Positions 6,673-15,222 of a DNA stretch of 64,000 bases are shown piece after piece; position 1 is the stretch's first letter; every line of letters begins with the position of its first letter. The notes beneath the pieces were generated by a model that was not told where the DNA came from, did not search any database, and saw only the letters and a program-made list of their open reading frames with translations. This DNA is from Rhizobium leguminosarum. Its GTDB lineage: Bacteria; Pseudomonadota; Alphaproteobacteria; Rhizobiales; Rhizobiaceae. Where the stretch lies: the NCBI RefSeq assembly GCF_001679785.1, contig NZ_CP016286.1:372001-436000 (forward strand). Reading direction: 5' to 3'. The translations under genes were made by a program, and so were the position numbers.

Positions 6673-7770
6673 TTGCCCAGCTTGTTCGACCAATTCACGC
6701 TGAAAGGCGTCATCCTCCGAAACCGCATCGCGGTATCCCCTATGTGCCAATATTCCGCAACGGATGGCGTTCCGAACGACTGGCACGCCGTCCATCTCAC
6801 AAGCTTTGCGCGCGGTGGCGCTGGCCTCGTCAACGTCGAAGCCACGGCTGTCTCTCCGGAGGGGCGGATCACGCCGGGCTGCACCGGTCTTTGGAATGAT
6901 GTCCAGGCCGAGGCTTTTGAGCCGATCGTCGCCGGCATCGAAAAGGCGGGCGCGGTTGCAGGGATCCAGATCGGCCACGCCGGCCGCAAGGCCAGTGCAA
7001 ACCGTCCTTGGGAAGGCGACGATCATATCGCCGATAGCGATTCGCGCGGCTGGGAAACCATCGCACCGTCCGCCATCGCGTTCGGCGGCGGCTTGGCCAA
7101 GGTGCCGCGCGCCATGACGAAGGCCGACATAGATCGCGTCCGCGGCGATTTTGTTGCTGCAGCGATCCGCGCGCGCGACATCGGATTCCGCTGGCTCGTG
7201 CTGCATTTTGCTCACGGCTATCTCGGCCAGAGCTTCTTCTCGCCGCATTCGAACCAGCGCGACGACGAATATGGCGGCAGCGCCGATAACCGTGGACGCT
7301 TTCTTCTCGAGACGCTGGCAGCCGTTCGTGAGGTCTGGCCCGAGGATCGTCCGCTGACGGCTCGCTTCGGCGTCATCGAGTTTGACGGTCGCGACCAGGA
7401 AACCCTGCGGGACGCGATCAATCTAATCGGAAAATTCAAGGAGGCCGGCCTCGACTTCATCGACGTCAGCCTCGGCTTCTCAACCCCGGCCGCCAATATT
7501 CCCTGGGGTCCAGGGTTTATTGCGCCTTACGCCGATCAAGTCCGCAAGGCCACTGGCCTCCCCGGTGCCGCAAGTTGGAACATCACTCAGCCGGAGCAAG
7601 CGGACGAACTCATCCGAAGCGGGCAGCTTGACCTGGTTATGATCGGCAAGGCGATGCTCGCCAATCCGCATTGGCCGTACTCAGCGGCGCGCAAGCTCGG
7701 TGTCGAGCGTCCGTCCTGGACATTGCCTGCCCCTTACGCACATTGGCTCGCATCCTACCGCACTGCCTGA
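6673..7770 (+). CDS. NADH:flavin oxidoreductase, Old Yellow Enzyme family (YqjM-like)
   Basis: The enzyme would use FMN and NAD(P)H to reduce activated alkenes. Numbered from the proposed TTG start at 6673, Cys25 in SPMCQYSA matches the regulatory cysteine of YqjM/XenA-type enzymes. HAGRK, HFAHGYL and the SPHSNQRDDEYGGS segment mark the FMN and substrate site. The TTG is chosen because AAGGAG lies seven bases upstream and homologues start at this point (LFDQFTLKG); an in-frame ATG at 6637 has no ribosome-binding site. The length of 365 residues is normal. It is probably co-transcribed with the SDR gene. Confidence 0.88.
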   Translation: MPSLFDQFTLKGVILRNRIAVSPMCQYSATDGVPNDWHAVHLTSFARGGAGLVNVEATAVSPEGRITPGCTGLWNDVQAEAFEPIVAGIEKAGAVAGIQIGHAGRKASANRPWEGDDHIADSDSRGWETIAPSAIAFGGGLAKVPRAMTKADIDRVRGDFVAAAIRARDIGFRWLVLHFAHGYLGQSFFSPHSNQRDDEYGGSADNRGRFLLETLAAVREVWPEDRPLTARFGVIEFDGRDQETLRDAINLIGKFKEAGLDFIDVSLGFSTPAANIPWGPGFIAPYADQVRKATGLPGAASWNITQPEQADELIRSGQLDLVMIGKAMLANPHWPYSAARKLGVERPSWTLPAPYAHWLASYRTA

Positions 7771-7884
7771 GTGATCGGGGCTCTCGAACAGCGTTGAGGG
7801 CCCTTGTCTCTCGGCATAAAACAAATCACGAAGTCTTTCGGTCACCTACATAGACGGACAAAGTAACGTCGGACGGCTCGCTTC

Positions 7885-9534
7885 TTATCGATCGCTGACG
7901 GCCGCGCGTGGGTTGACCCATGGCTCCTGGTTCGAGCGTGCCAGCGGCTGTTTGCCGAGAATATGGTCGGCCGCCTTCTCGCCGGTCATGATCGATGGTC
8001 CGTTCAGGTTGCCATAGGTGACGTGAGGGAAGATCGAGCTGTCGGCGACGCGCAGGCCATCGATGCCGATCACCCGCGTTTGCGGATCGACCACCGCCAT
8101 CGGATCGTCCTTGGCGCCCATCCGGCAGGTGCCACAAGGGTGATAGGCGCTTTCCAGATGTTCGCGCAGGAAGGCGTCGATCTCCTCGTCGCTTTGCACG
8201 CTTTCCCCCGGCTGGATCTCCGGCCCGCGATAGTCGTTGAAGGCGCTCTGGCCGAAGATCTCGCGGGTGAGGCGCACGCAGTGGCGGAATTTCTCCCAAT
8301 CCTCCGGATGGCTCATATAGTTGAAGCGCAGCACCGGATCGGCCTTGGGGTCGGCCGAGCGCAAGCTCACGCTGCCGCGCGATTTCGACAGGTTATAGCC
8401 GACATGAACCTGGAAGCCGTGGCTTTTCGCCGCCGCCTTGCCGTCATAGCTGATCGCCACGGGCAGGAAATGATACTGGATGTCAGGCTGCTTCAGCCCC
8501 GGCGCCGAGCGCAGGAAGGCGCAGGCTTCGAACTGGTTGGAGGCGCCGAGCCCGCCGCGCGAGAGCAGCCATTGCGCGCCCGCCACCCCCTGCCAGAACC
8601 ACGGCAGCCAGGAATAGAGCGACACCGGCTTGGTGCTGACCTGCTGGAAGTAGAATTCCATATGGTCCTGCAGGTTGGCGCCGACACCCGGCCGGTCTGC
8701 CTTGACCGCAATGCCCATGTCCTGCAGATGTTGGCCCGGACCGATGCCCGACAGCATCAAGAGCTTCGGCGAGTTGAAGGAGGAGGCCGAGACGATCACC
8801 TCGCGGTTCGCCTTCACCATCTCTATTCTGCCGTTGCGCTCGATCTCGACGCCGGTCGCCCGTCCGCCCTCGATCACGATCTTGCGGGCGAAGCCATAGA
8901 TGATCCCGACATTCTGCCGCTTCAGCGCCGGTCTCAGATAGGCATTGGCAGCAGACCAGCGGCGGCCGCCGAAGATCGTCTGCTCCATCAGCCCGAAGCC
9001 TTCCTGCTTGCTGCCGTTATAATCTTCCGTCGTCTCGAAACCCGCCTGTTTTCCGGCCTCGACGAAGGCTTTGAAGAGCGGATTGGTGAAACCGCCGCGC
9101 TGGACATGCAGCGGCCCATCGGTGCCGCGCCAACCTTCCTCGCCGCCATGCGAATGTTCCATCCGCTTGTAATAGGGAAGCACGTCGGCATAGGCCCAGC
9201 CGCTGGCGCCGAGCTCCTCCCAGCGGTTGAAGTCCTCGGCATGGCCGCGCACATAGACCATGCCGTTGATTGAGGAGGAGCCGCCGATCACCTTGCCGCG
9301 CGGCGCGGTGATACGCCGGTTGTTGAGGTTCGCCTCCGGCTCGGACAGATAACCCCAGTTATATCGCTTCATGCTCATCGGCCAGGCAAGCGCGGCCGGC
9401 ATCTGGATGAACGGCCCAAAATCGCTGCCGCCCGCCTCGACGACGATGACGCTGTTCTTGCCGTCTTCCGACAAGCGGTAGGCGAGGGCGGAGCCGGCCG
9501 AGCCGGAGCCGATGATGACGAAATCTGCTTGCAT
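7885..9534 (-). CDS. betA: Choline dehydrogenase
   Basis: BetA is an FAD-dependent GMC oxidoreductase that oxidises choline to betaine aldehyde at the inner membrane. The protein of 549 residues begins with the FAD motif [15 protein letters not shown], has [14 protein letters not shown], and carries the catalytic HPCGTCRMG near residue 465. The ATG at 9534 is used because the Rossmann motif starts there; the longer open frame upstream is part of a repeat element. It is the last gene of betI-betB-betA. Its final 170 bp are copied, truncated, at 4894-5063, and about 60 bp again at 3963-4022. Confidence 0.94.
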   Translation of the reverse strand: MQADFVIIGSGSAGSALAYRLSEDGKNSVIVVEAGGSDFGPFIQMPAALAWPMSMKRYNWGYLSEPEANLNNRRITAPRGKVIGGSSSINGMVYVRGHAEDFNRWEELGASGWAYADVLPYYKRMEHSHGGEEGWRGTDGPLHVQRGGFTNPLFKAFVEAGKQAGFETTEDYNGSKQEGFGLMEQTIFGGRRWSAANAYLRPALKRQNVGIIYGFARKIVIEGGRATGVEIERNGRIEMVKANREVIVSASSFNSPKLLMLSGIGPGQHLQDMGIAVKADRPGVGANLQDHMEFYFQQVSTKPVSLYSWLPWFWQGVAGAQWLLSRGGLGASNQFEACAFLRSAPGLKQPDIQYHFLPVAISYDGKAAAKSHGFQVHVGYNLSKSRGSVSLRSADPKADPVLRFNYMSHPEDWEKFRHCVRLTREIFGQSAFNDYRGPEIQPGESVQSDEEIDAFLREHLESAYHPCGTCRMGAKDDPMAVVDPQTRVIGIDGLRVADSSIFPHVTYGNLNGPSIMTGEKAADHILGKQPLARSNQEPWVNPRAAVSDR

Positions 9535-9589
9535 AGTCTTGTTCCCTCGAGCTGCCATCATCCGGCTGCGTCTTGTTTTTCCCAGAGCC

Positions 9590-9724
9590 TGCCCCTCATC
9601 CGCCTGCCGGCACTTCTCCCCGTAAACGGGGCGAAGGGGATATGCCGCACCGCCTTTCCAACCTCGACGCTGCGTTTGGCACGTCCCCTCTCCCCGCATG
9701 CGGGGAGAGGGTTAGGGTGAGGGG
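9590..9724. repeat. RIME-like palindromic intergenic repeat between betA and betB
   Basis: The element starts with GCCCCTCATC and ends with GGGTGAGGGGC, its near inverse. Inside are two hairpins: CTTCTCCCCGTAAACGGGG and CCCTCTCCCCGCATGCGGGG, each followed by its matching arm. This is the layout of rhizobial intergenic mosaic elements. Related copies occur at 23664-23819, 45384-45535 and 49540-49690. A short simple repeat of AAAGGC/AAGGGC units follows at 9725-9750. Confidence 0.75.
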
Positions 9725-9762
9725 CAAAGGCAAAGGCAAGGGCAAGGGCAGATGTTTTCAAT

Positions 9763-11226
9763 TCAATAAGGCGCCACCACCGGTCCCATGCCCACGTAGA
9801 CCGTCTTCAGTTCGGAATAATGCTCCAGCGCGGCCAGCGAATTCTCGCGGCCGAAGCCGGATTGTTTCGAGCCGCCGAAGGGGATTTCCACCGGGCAGAG
9901 ATTATAGGTGTTGATCCACAGCGTGCCCGCTTCCAGCCGGTCGACGACGCGGTGGGCGCGGGTGAGGTCGGCGGTGAAGACGCCGCCGGAAAGGCCGAAT
10001 TCGCTGGCATTGGCGCGCGCGATCACCTCGTCCTCGGCGTCGAAATCGAGCACGCACATGACAGGCCCGAAGATCTCCTCGCGGGCGATGGTCATGTCGT
10101 CGGTGACATCGGCAAACACCGTCGGCTGCACGTAATAGCCTTCGCCGGAGACGTTGTTCGGAATGCCGCCGCCGGCAATCAGCGTCGCGCCCTCGGTCTT
10201 GCCCTTCTCGATGTAGGAGATCACCTTCTCGCGCTGCGCCCAGGAGACCATAGGCCCGACCTGCGTCGCCTCGTCCATCGGATCGCCGATCAGCATCGCC
10301 TCGGTGCGCATCTTCAGCCGCTTGAGGAATTCGTCCTTGATCGCCTTCTGCACGAAGACGCGTGTGCCGTTCGAGCAGACCTGGCCGGTCGAATAGAAAT
10401 TGCCGAGCATGGCGCCGCCGACCGCCGAATCGAGATCGGCATCGTCAAAGATGATCAGCGGCGACTTGCCGCCGAGTTCCATCGTCACGTGCTTGAGGTT
10501 GCCGGCCGCCGCCGCCGCCGCCCTGCGCCCCGTCGGCACCGAGCCGGTCAGCGACACCTTGGCGACATCGGCATGGTTGACGAGCAGCGGCCCGGTGTCG
10601 CGGTCGCCCTGGATCACATTGAAGAGCCCCTTCGGCAGTCCTGCCTCATGCAGGATCTCGGCGATCTTCAGCGCCCCGAGCGGCGTGTTCTCGGACGGTT
10701 TGAACACCATGGCATTGCCGCAGACAAGCGCCGGCGCAGCTTTCCAGCAGGCGATCTGCTGCGGATAGTTCCAGGCGCCGATGCCGACGCAGACGCCGAG
10801 CGGCACCCGCTTGGTATAGGCAAAATCCTGGCCGAGCGGGATCTGCGAACCGTTGAGGCCGGCCGGCGCGATACCGCCGAAGAACTCGAAGGCATCGGCA
10901 CCCGAGGTCGGGTCGGCGACAACAGTCTCCTGGATTGGCTTGCCGGTATCGAGAGTCTCGAGTTCGGACAGCGCCCGGTTTCTCTCGCGCATGATGTCGG
11001 CCGCCCGTTTCAGGATGCGCCCACGCGCCATCGGGCTCATCGCCGCCCATTCCGGCTGGGCGCGTTTGGCGGCTGCGATCGCCCGCTCGACGATCGCAGG
11101 CGTTGCGGCATGCAGCCGGGCGATCACCTCGCCGGTCGCGGGATAGAGGCTCTCGATGACGGTGCCGTCGGTATCCTCGACATATTCGCCGTCGATGAAG
11201 TGCGAGGCTTTCGGCTGGGCTTTCAT
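9763..11226 (-). CDS. betB: Betaine aldehyde dehydrogenase
   Basis: BetB oxidises betaine aldehyde to the osmoprotectant glycine betaine with NAD+. The 487-residue protein has the general base in MELGGKSPL (about residue 252), the catalytic cysteine in GQVCSNGTR (about 286) and the C-terminal [12 protein letters not shown]. The ATG at 11226 ([10 protein letters not shown]) is preferred over an open frame extending to 11259. It lies between betI and betA on the same strand, with a repeat element in each gap. In the rhizobial betICBA order a choline sulfatase gene (betC) would sit between betI and betB; it is absent here. Confidence 0.95.
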   Translation of the reverse strand: MKAQPKASHFIDGEYVEDTDGTVIESLYPATGEVIARLHAATPAIVERAIAAAKRAQPEWAAMSPMARGRILKRAADIMRERNRALSELETLDTGKPIQETVVADPTSGADAFEFFGGIAPAGLNGSQIPLGQDFAYTKRVPLGVCVGIGAWNYPQQIACWKAAPALVCGNAMVFKPSENTPLGALKIAEILHEAGLPKGLFNVIQGDRDTGPLLVNHADVAKVSLTGSVPTGRRAAAAAAGNLKHVTMELGGKSPLIIFDDADLDSAVGGAMLGNFYSTGQVCSNGTRVFVQKAIKDEFLKRLKMRTEAMLIGDPMDEATQVGPMVSWAQREKVISYIEKGKTEGATLIAGGGIPNNVSGEGYYVQPTVFADVTDDMTIAREEIFGPVMCVLDFDAEDEVIARANASEFGLSGGVFTADLTRAHRVVDRLEAGTLWINTYNLCPVEIPFGGSKQSGFGRENSLAALEHYSELKTVYVGMGPVVAPY

Positions 11227-11269
11227 GTCATTTGTCCTTCGTTTTGTCGGCCACGGCATAATGAAAACG

Positions 11270-11410
11270 CCCTCATTCCTGTGCTCGTCACAGGAATCCC
11301 GCCACCGCGCGTCCGCGCGGTGAATGACTCTTTATTTTGGAAAATATTCCCTCTCGTGCCCAAGGACTTGGGCGCACTGGATTCCTGTGACAAGCACAGG
11401 AATGAGGGAG
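11270..11410. repeat. Mosaic repeat with terminal inverted repeats (copy 1)
   Basis: The element begins CCTCATTCCTGTG and ends CACAGGAATGAGGG, an inverted pair. Just inside are TCACAGGAATCC and its partner GGATTCCTGTGA, and GCGCGTCCGCGC forms a central hairpin. A second copy at 34936-35093 shares the ends, the CCAAGGACTTGG core and the GCCACCGCGCGTC segment. It occupies the betI-betB gap. No open frame is inside, so it would be a non-autonomous element. Confidence 0.8.
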
Positions 11411-11419
11411 CGGATATGA

Positions 11420-12007
11420 TCATCGTCCAAATCCTCGCAACTGCGTCGTCAGATAATCTTCCGTCAGCGCGATCGAGGCTTCAATGCCGATCGGCGCGGA
11501 TTTCAGACTTTGCCTGATATACAGCCCGTCGATCATCGCCGCAGCGCCTTCGGCGATGCGTTCTACGGCGTCATCTGGCAACAGCACTCTCAGATTGGCC
11601 AGCAGATTGGAGCGCAGCCGCCGCGCATAGATCACCAGGAAGCGCCGCGTCTCTTCCGAGCGCTGCGCTTCGGCGTAAAAGGCAAGCCAGGCGGCAATCG
11701 TCTCCGGCGCGAACTGATCGGCGTGGAAGCTGACGCGGATGACGGCCGAAAGCCGGGCGCGCGGCGTCCTGGCGGCCTTGAGTGCCGCCACCGTATCGCT
11801 GCGCAACTGTCGGAGAAGCGAGCGGATCGTTTCGATCAGCAATTGCTCCTTGCTGCCGAAATAGTGATGCGCCAGGGCCGGCGACACGCCCGCCTGCCGG
11901 GCGATGTCGGACATGGTGACGGCAAGCGAGCCGTGATCGCCGATCACCCGCAGCGCCGCATCGACAAGCGCCTTGCGGCGCACCGGCTCCATTCCGACCT
12001 TCGGCAA
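11420..12007 (-). CDS. betI: TetR-family repressor BetI
   Basis: BetI represses the choline-to-betaine genes and is released by choline. The 195-residue protein has the N-terminal MPKVGMEPVRRKALVDAAL, the helix-turn-helix MSDIARQAGVSPALAHHYFGSK at about residues 32-53, and a C-terminal ligand domain of normal length. It is the first gene of the betI-betB-betA unit. A 20-bp palindrome containing TTGATTGA and TCAATCAA lies 36 bp upstream of its start, between it and the divergent HdeD gene, and is the likely BetI operator. Confidence 0.94.
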   Translation of the reverse strand: MPKVGMEPVRRKALVDAALRVIGDHGSLAVTMSDIARQAGVSPALAHHYFGSKEQLLIETIRSLLRQLRSDTVAALKAARTPRARLSAVIRVSFHADQFAPETIAAWLAFYAEAQRSEETRRFLVIYARRLRSNLLANLRVLLPDDAVERIAEGAAAMIDGLYIRQSLKSAPIGIEASIALTEDYLTTQLRGFGR

Positions 12008-12042
12008 CAGACCACTCCTTTGAAGTCAGCGGCAGGTTATTT

Positions 12043-12062
12043 TTGATTGACTGATCAATCAA
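12043..12062. promoter_or_regulatory. Probable BetI operator
   Basis: TTGATTGA-CTGA-TCAATCAA is an inverted repeat with perfect 8-bp arms, placed 36 bp upstream of betI. It resembles the AT-rich palindrome that BetI binds in Escherichia coli in position and half-site composition. The assignment rests on its place and symmetry. Confidence 0.65.
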
Positions 12063-12146
12063 TAAAAATCTTTACCGATTTGCTCGAACGCAGATCTTTC
12101 CCTCCCGAATTGCTGCAGCATATTCGAACCTGTCAGGAGGTGCGTC

Positions 12147-12695
12147 ATGGCCGATGTCTTCGAGGGAACGCCGACATCTTCGCTGCAGTCGAAATGGATC
12201 TGGTTTGCCGGCCTCGGCGTGCTGCTGCTCGTCTGCGGTCTGATCGCGCTCGGCAATCTGATGCTCGCCACCGTCGTCTCGGTCTATTATGTCGGCATGC
12301 TCATGCTGTTCGGCGGCGTGATCTATCTCGTCCATGCCTTCCAGGTGCGCGGCTGGGATCACGTGCTGTTCTGGATACTGAGTGGCCTGCTTTATGTGCT
12401 TGCCGGCATCTGCGCCTTCGTCAATCCGATCCTGACTTCGGCGGCGCTGACGCTGTTTCTGTCGCTGGCACTCGTCGTCGCCGGCGTCTTCCGCACCTGG
12501 GTCGGCATGCGCATGAAGCCCACCAAGGGCTGGCGCTGGATCGTCGCAAGCGGCGTCATCACCGCCCTTGCGGGTTTCGTCATCGCGCTCGGCTGGCCGG
12601 TGAATAGCTTGTGGATACTTGGCCTGTTCCTGGCCGCCGATCTTATCGTCCAGGGTTCGACGATGATTGCCTTCGGTCTTGGCATCCGCAGTTGA
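12147..12695 (+). CDS. HdeD-family membrane protein
   Basis: The protein of 182 residues has six hydrophobic segments, beginning at about residues 17, 44, 72, 98, 130 and 155, in the even pattern of the HdeD/DUF308 family. Family members are inner-membrane proteins linked with acid resistance in enterobacteria; the role in rhizobia is not known. The ATG at 12147 follows a strong CAGGAGG site. It is divergent from betI. Confidence 0.82.
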   Translation: MADVFEGTPTSSLQSKWIWFAGLGVLLLVCGLIALGNLMLATVVSVYYVGMLMLFGGVIYLVHAFQVRGWDHVLFWILSGLLYVLAGICAFVNPILTSAALTLFLSLALVVAGVFRTWVGMRMKPTKGWRWIVASGVITALAGFVIALGWPVNSLWILGLFLAADLIVQGSTMIAFGLGIRS

Positions 12696-12710
12696 AACTG
12701 ATGCCGCTGA

Positions 12711-12769
12711 CCGTTCTTTTTTGACAAGGCCCGTTCTTTTTTGACAAGACTATGACAGGGGATTAGACT
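12711..12769 (+). promoter_or_regulatory. 20-bp tandem duplication carrying a doubled -35 box
   Basis: The 20-bp unit CCGTTCTTTTTTGACAAGGC at 12711-12730 is repeated at 12731-12750 with one change near its end. Each copy holds TTGACA. The second TTGACA (12741-12746) is 17 bases upstream of TAGACT (12764-12769), which makes a good sigma-70-type promoter pointing toward the orphan antitoxin gene at 12914. Confidence 0.6.
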
Positions 12770-12913
12770 TAAGGGGTTACGGGCCAATCCCAGCACACGG
12801 ATGGTCCGATGTGCGAATGCACCAAGGCACCGGCGAGATCGCCGAGAATGCTGAAAATGGTCATGCGTCCCCCAGAGGCAGGGTTCTGCCTGATCAGAAA
12901 AGGGAGGAAGTTC

Positions 12914-13153
12914 ATGCCGATGGTCACCGTTTCCATCTCTCCGCAACAGGCAGCGGGCATCCGCGCCGCCGTCGATAATGGCGGTTATGCCTCGAGCAGC
13001 GAGGTCGTCCGCGAGGCGCTCCGTCTTTGGGATAGCACCCGCAAGCTCAATGAGTTCCGGGACGATATTCTTGACGACGGCACTCCATCCGGCGGCAGAT
13101 GCGTCGCCGACATGTTCGCCGATCACGAGGCGGAGCGCCGTCGCTCGGCCTGA
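12914..13153 (+). CDS. Orphan ParD-family antitoxin
   Basis: The 79-residue protein is a ribbon-helix-helix antitoxin: MVTVSISPQQAAGIRAAVDNGGYASSSEVVREALRLWD is the ParD N-terminal domain, followed by an acidic tail that would bind a ParE toxin. The ATG at 12914 has AAAAGGGAGG six bases upstream. No ParE-like open frame follows: 13154-13311 holds only intergenic sequence before an EAL-domain gene. It may be a solitary antitoxin left after toxin loss, or may act on a toxin encoded elsewhere. Confidence 0.82.
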   Translation: MPMVTVSISPQQAAGIRAAVDNGGYASSSEVVREALRLWDSTRKLNEFRDDILDDGTPSGGRCVADMFADHEAERRRSA

Positions 13154-13311
13154 ACAAGCATTTGATTGCATTGGAAAAATTGAATAAACGCGGAGCGCGT
13201 GGGACACCCTTGCGCGTTTCATAAAACTTTCACATTGGCGAAAGACTTCATTGATCCTTCTGCGGCATGTTCCTGGCGAAAAAGAACAAGTCACAGTGGA
13301 GATCAACCCCA

Positions 13312-15144
13312 ATGAAGACCGGCCACGTGAAGACTGGGGTGTCCTTGGCTGCCACCGTCGCGCCGGATGTCCTGCGCCGCTACGCCAGCGATCAGATCGT
13401 AACCCTTGCCAAGCTTGTGGTCGAGAATGCCTTCCAGCCGATCGTCGAGGCCGGCACCGGCACGGTTTTCGGCTACGAATCCCTGATGCGCGGCCAGGAT
13501 CGCATCGGCTACGAGACGCCGGTCGACATCCTCGACGAGGCTCACCAGGCCGGCCAGCTGCTGCAGCTCGAACAGATGGTCGCGAGCCGCGCCCTTGCCA
13601 AATTCGCGACGCTGTCGAATTTCTCCACCTCGACGCTGTTCCTCAATCTTGATGTGCGGCTCATTCCACATGGCGAAAGCCTGGTCGAGACCCTGCTGCA
13701 ACACTTGCGCAAGGCCAATATTCCGCCATCCTCCGTCTGCTTCGAATTCTCCGAACGTTTCGATAATACCAGCGTGCCGGAATTTTCCGGCCTGGTTTCC
13801 AGGCTGCGCAAGGCCGGTTTCAAGCTGGCGATCGACGATTTCGGCGTCGGTCACGGCGAGATGAAGCTGCTCTGCGATTATGCCGTCGATTATCTCAAAA
13901 TCGACCGCCATTTCGTCGCCGAGATCGATCGCAGCCCGCGCAAGCGCCATCTGTTGAAGAGCATCGTCAACATCGCCCATGTGCTCGGCACGCGCGTCAT
14001 CGCCGAAGGCATCGAGACCGAGGCCGAATTCATCGCCTGCCGCGAATATGGCGTCGACCTCGTCCAGGGCTGGTTCATCTCCCGCCCGACGACGCATATA
14101 TCGGAGCTGGCGCCGTCCTTTCCGCATCTGCAGGAGCTCGGCAAGAGCAAGCGGGGCAGCCAGTCGCTCGACGAAATCCTCATCCGCAAGCAGATCGAGC
14201 TGCTGCCGACGGTCTACGAGAACGACAGCATCGACAGCGTCTTCGAACTCTTCCGCCGCAATCCGCGCCAGGCCTACTTTCCCGTCCTCAACGCCAACGA
14301 CGAGCCGCGTGGCATCATTCACGAGCATCATCTCAAGGAATATATCTACCAGCCCTTCGGCCGCGATCTCTTAAAGAACAAGATGTATGAGCGCAGCATC
14401 TCGCATTTCGTCGAGATGGCGCCGATCGTCGGCCTCGACAGCGACGCCGAGCAGTTGATGGTGATCTTCGCCAATATGGAAGGCAGCAACTGCCTGATCC
14501 TGACCGACAATATGCGCTATGCCGGCGTCGTCTCCGCCGCCTCGCTGATCAAGGTCATCAACGAGAAACAGCTGAAGACCGCGCAGGACCAGAACCCGCT
14601 GACCGGCCTGCCGGGCAATCGCGCCATTCGCGATTTCATGCGCCAGTCCGGCCGCGACGGCGATGAGCTCCGCCACTTCTGCTATTGCGACTTCGACAAT
14701 TTCAAGCCGTTCAACGATGCCTATGGCTTCCATCTCGGCGACCACGCGATCTCGCTGTTTGCCGCGCTGATGCGCCGCTATTTCTTCGCCGAGCGGCATT
14801 TCCTCGGCCATGTCGGCGGCGACGATTTTTTCATCGGCGTCGTCGGCTGGAACAAGGAAGAGCTGACGGAAATCCTCGACCGGTTGATCAGCGATTTTCA
14901 TGACGATGTGCGGGATTTCTATTCCGATGAAGACCGTGCCGCCGGCCGTATCCTCGGTCACGACCGCACCGGCGCCGAAGCTTTGTTCCCGCTGATGCGC
15001 TGCTCGATCGGCGTCATCGAACTGCCACAAGGCCTCGTCGTCGACGATATCAACCGCGTCAGCGCCGAAATCGCCATCATCAAGTCGGCCGCCAAGGACA
15101 GCGAGGAAGGTCTCGTCTTCCATTTGCTGGGCGAGGCGAATTGA
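13312..15144 (+). CDS. EAL-CBS-GGDEF cyclic-di-GMP protein with variant GGDDF motif
   Basis: The protein of 610 residues runs EAL (about 35-265), a CBS-pair-like segment (about 285-420) and GGDEF (about 435-605). The EAL-type domain keeps its catalytic acids (YESL, LNLD, CFEFSER, IDDFG, LKIDR, AEGIET, VQGWF), so it may hydrolyse cyclic-di-GMP. The GGDEF motif reads GGDDF and no RxxD inhibitory site precedes it, so cyclase activity is uncertain. ATG 13312 has TGGAGAT eight bases upstream; an in-frame ATG at 13267 lacks one. The order with CBS between the two domains resembles known phosphodiesterases that respond to nucleotides. Confidence 0.88.
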   Translation: MKTGHVKTGVSLAATVAPDVLRRYASDQIVTLAKLVVENAFQPIVEAGTGTVFGYESLMRGQDRIGYETPVDILDEAHQAGQLLQLEQMVASRALAKFATLSNFSTSTLFLNLDVRLIPHGESLVETLLQHLRKANIPPSSVCFEFSERFDNTSVPEFSGLVSRLRKAGFKLAIDDFGVGHGEMKLLCDYAVDYLKIDRHFVAEIDRSPRKRHLLKSIVNIAHVLGTRVIAEGIETEAEFIACREYGVDLVQGWFISRPTTHISELAPSFPHLQELGKSKRGSQSLDEILIRKQIELLPTVYENDSIDSVFELFRRNPRQAYFPVLNANDEPRGIIHEHHLKEYIYQPFGRDLLKNKMYERSISHFVEMAPIVGLDSDAEQLMVIFANMEGSNCLILTDNMRYAGVVSAASLIKVINEKQLKTAQDQNPLTGLPGNRAIRDFMRQSGRDGDELRHFCYCDFDNFKPFNDAYGFHLGDHAISLFAALMRRYFFAERHFLGHVGGDDFFIGVVGWNKEELTEILDRLISDFHDDVRDFYSDEDRAAGRILGHDRTGAEALFPLMRCSIGVIELPQGLVVDDINRVSAEIAIIKSAAKDSEEGLVFHLLGEAN

Positions 15145-15222
15145 CGCCTTTGCCACATCGTGCCTTCCCAAGCCTGCGGGGCTGATTTATTCCGGTTGCT
15201 TTCGATTAGGGAGGAGCCGGTC

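Noticed and set aside
6025..7248. 407-codon minus-strand frame across the SDR and OYE genes
   Set aside because: Both plus-strand enzymes have complete catalytic motifs; this frame has none.
9725..9750. Possible variable simple repeat (AAAGGC/AAGGGC units) upstream of betA
   Set aside because: It is short and irregular and lies downstream of betB; no effect can be argued from the sequence.
9820..11517. 565-codon open frame antisense to betB
   Set aside because: It is the shadow of a GC-rich gene; it has no family resemblance, while betB on the other strand is unmistakable.
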